A stretch of 7,422 nt of DNA from Bacteroidales bacterium (lineage in GTDB: Bacteria > Bacteroidota > Bacteroidia > Bacteroidales > F082): assembly GCA_020853175.1 (NCBI GenBank), contig JADYZK010000045.1, positions 1 to 7,422 on the forward strand, written 5' to 3'. Below the pieces are notes generated by a model. That model was not told the DNA's origin and searched no databases. It saw only the letters and a list, made by a program, of their open reading frames with translations. Within the stretch, counting starts at the first letter, position 1. Each line of letters begins with the position of its first letter. This document shows, piece after piece, positions 6,921-7,422 of this stretch. A program made the translations under genes and the position numbers.

Positions 6921-6926
6921 AAGCCT

Positions 6927-7178
6927 ATGTACTACACCTATATTATTTACTCTTCAAGCCACACTATTTTCTACAAAGGGATCACCGATAATCCTGAAAG
7001 GAGATTGTTTGAGCACAACAACAACCTCAGTCGTTTTACAGCCGACAAAGGGCCATGGGAAATGGTTTACCTCAAAGAATGGGCAACCAAAAGGGAGGCC
7101 TTAATAGAAGAGAAGCGCATCAAAAGGCTTAATGTTAGATCGTTAGAATTATTGATCAGGAATTATAAAGGGAATTAA
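6927..7178 (+). CDS. Small GIY-YIG nuclease-domain protein (UPF0213/YhbQ-like)
   Basis: The 83-residue protein is essentially a bare GIY-YIG domain. It has YYTYIIYS (2-9) in the GIY position, FYKGIT (15-20) in the YIG position, the conserved arginine region NPERRLFEHNN (22-32), PWEMVYLKEW (43-52), and KREALIEEKRIKRL (55-68), where E62 is the likely metal ligand. The length of 80-100 fits stand-alone members such as E. coli YhbQ. The family contains DNA-cutting domains of UvrC, homing endonucleases and others; the target of these short forms is mostly unknown. The ATG is 12 bases behind the tRNA terminator, leaving no room for a separate promoter, so expression would depend on read-through or a promoter inside the tRNA. 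The gene lies between two identical 31-base terminator copies and is followed by two tandem hairpins, which suggests a mobile or recently inserted unit. Confidence 0.85.
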   Translation: MYYTYIIYSSSHTIFYKGITDNPERRLFEHNNNLSRFTADKGPWEMVYLKEWATKREALIEEKRIKRLNVRSLELLIRNYKGN

Positions 7179-7191
7179 ACTTTGCCTGTCA

Positions 7192-7242
7192 TCTCGTTAC
7201 CTTCGGCAACGAGACCGTCTCTCGTTACCTTCGGTAACGAGA
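7192..7242. repeat. Two tandem copies of a 23-base palindrome
   Basis: Copy 1 (7192-7214) and copy 2 (7220-7242) differ at one base (C7207 versus T7235) and are separated by CCGTC. Copy 2 is a perfect inverted repeat: TCTCGTTACC pairs with GGTAACGAGA around a TTC loop (ten pairs). Copy 1 has one A-C mismatch. Because each unit is self-complementary, the inner arms can also pair across copies, giving an alternative fold. The pair sits 13 bases after the GIY-YIG stop and just before the second terminator. It resembles REP-type palindromic elements in layout, though no family can be assigned from one locus. Confidence 0.85.
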
Positions 7243-7245
7243 CAA

Positions 7246-7276
7246 TTAAAGCCCCTTTTAGGGGCTTTTTGCATTT
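7246..7276. repeat. 31-base direct repeat containing the terminator, right copy
   Basis: This is the second, exact copy of the 31 bases at 6890-6920 and forms the right edge of the GIY-YIG interval. Deletion by recombination between the two copies would remove 356 bases and leave tRNA-Asp with a single intact terminator. Confidence 0.9.
7248..7270 (+). terminator. Intrinsic terminator after the GIY-YIG gene (second copy)
   Basis: The hairpin and T-run are the same as at the tRNA terminator: nine base pairs, three-base loop, then T residues. It would end any transcript of the GIY-YIG gene and its hairpins. Confidence 0.88.
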
Positions 7277-7422
7277 TATGCAAAACCCTCGAACTTTTTC
7301 CCATAATGTGCTGAGCGGTCATTCCGACTGAAAATTTAAAGTACGAGGCATAATCTCTGTAGCGCGAAGTTGTTTCACTCCGGTTTGAGCCAGATCACCT
7401 TCTGATGAAGGCATATTCGCTC
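7277..7422. other. Non-coding right edge, possible dispersed intergenic repeat
   Basis: I see no gene in these 146 bases. The longest minus-strand frame gives about 33 residues, is open to the edge, and does not resemble any domain I know. GTCATTCCGACTGAAA (7319-7334) and the words near 7348-7381 resemble the dispersed intergenic repeat sequences often seen in Bacteroidota genomes, but this is an impression, not a match. A short hairpin (CCTTC 7398-7402 with GAAGG 7407-7411) lies near the end. Confidence 0.35.

Noticed and set aside
6841..7104. 87-residue frame running from the tRNA into the GIY-YIG gene
   Set aside because: It begins inside the tRNA and overlaps the GIY-YIG gene in another frame, which has clear family motifs.
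7184..7191. Eight bases shared with the tRNA-Asp anticodon arm (6843-6850), as a possible attachment-site remnant
   Set aside because: Eight bases are within chance expectation and the match does not extend into the rest of the tRNA.
7192..7242. CRISPR array
   Set aside because: Only two palindromic units with a five-base spacer; no repeat-spacer pattern and no cas genes.

Overview
The window looks like chromosomal DNA from a member of the Bacteroidota. Four candidate promoters fit the Bacteroidota pattern (TTG, about 18-22 bases, then TAnnTTTG). Shine-Dalgarno sequences are essentially absent before the start codons. The encoded proteins (flavoredoxin-type flavin reductase, Bacteroidota-style LtaS-like phosphotransferase, YbdG-type MscS channel, very short GIY-YIG protein) also fit this phylum. 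This assignment rests on motif and protein recognition only; no database comparison was possible.

Layout. (1) Bases 1-180, minus strand: the first 60 codons of a flavin reductase-domain protein, cut by the window edge. (2) Bases 181-759: a 579-base divergent intergenic region with one promoter for each direction, a 17-base palindrome, and a long leader carrying a 20-base near-perfect direct repeat. (3) Bases 760-4619, plus strand: a tight operon of an LtaS/OpgB-like membrane phosphotransferase, a DgkB/YegS-type lipid kinase, a SUI1/YciH-type translation factor and a TPMT-like methyltransferase. The spacings are 10 bases, then two ATGA overlaps. (4) Bases 4689-6713: a second operon with its own promoter, made of a soluble protein I do not recognise and a YbdG/MscM-type mechanosensitive channel. 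(5) Bases 6744-7276: tRNA-Asp(GTC) with a textbook promoter and terminator, followed by an 83-residue GIY-YIG nuclease-like ORF, two tandem palindromic hairpins and an exact second copy of the tRNA terminator. (6) Bases 7277-7422: no gene seen.

How the parts may work together. The phosphotransferase and the lipid kinase form a plausible cycle. LtaS/OpgB-type enzymes release diacylglycerol when they move a phospholipid headgroup onto an outside acceptor, and DgkB-type kinases return diacylglycerol to phosphatidic acid. Together with the YbdG-like channel next door, this suggests an envelope or osmotic-adaptation neighbourhood; that is inference. The most unusual structure is at the right end. 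A GIY-YIG ORF sits between two identical 31-base terminator copies immediately behind a tRNA gene, together with a tandem palindrome, which looks like a small insertion cassette.
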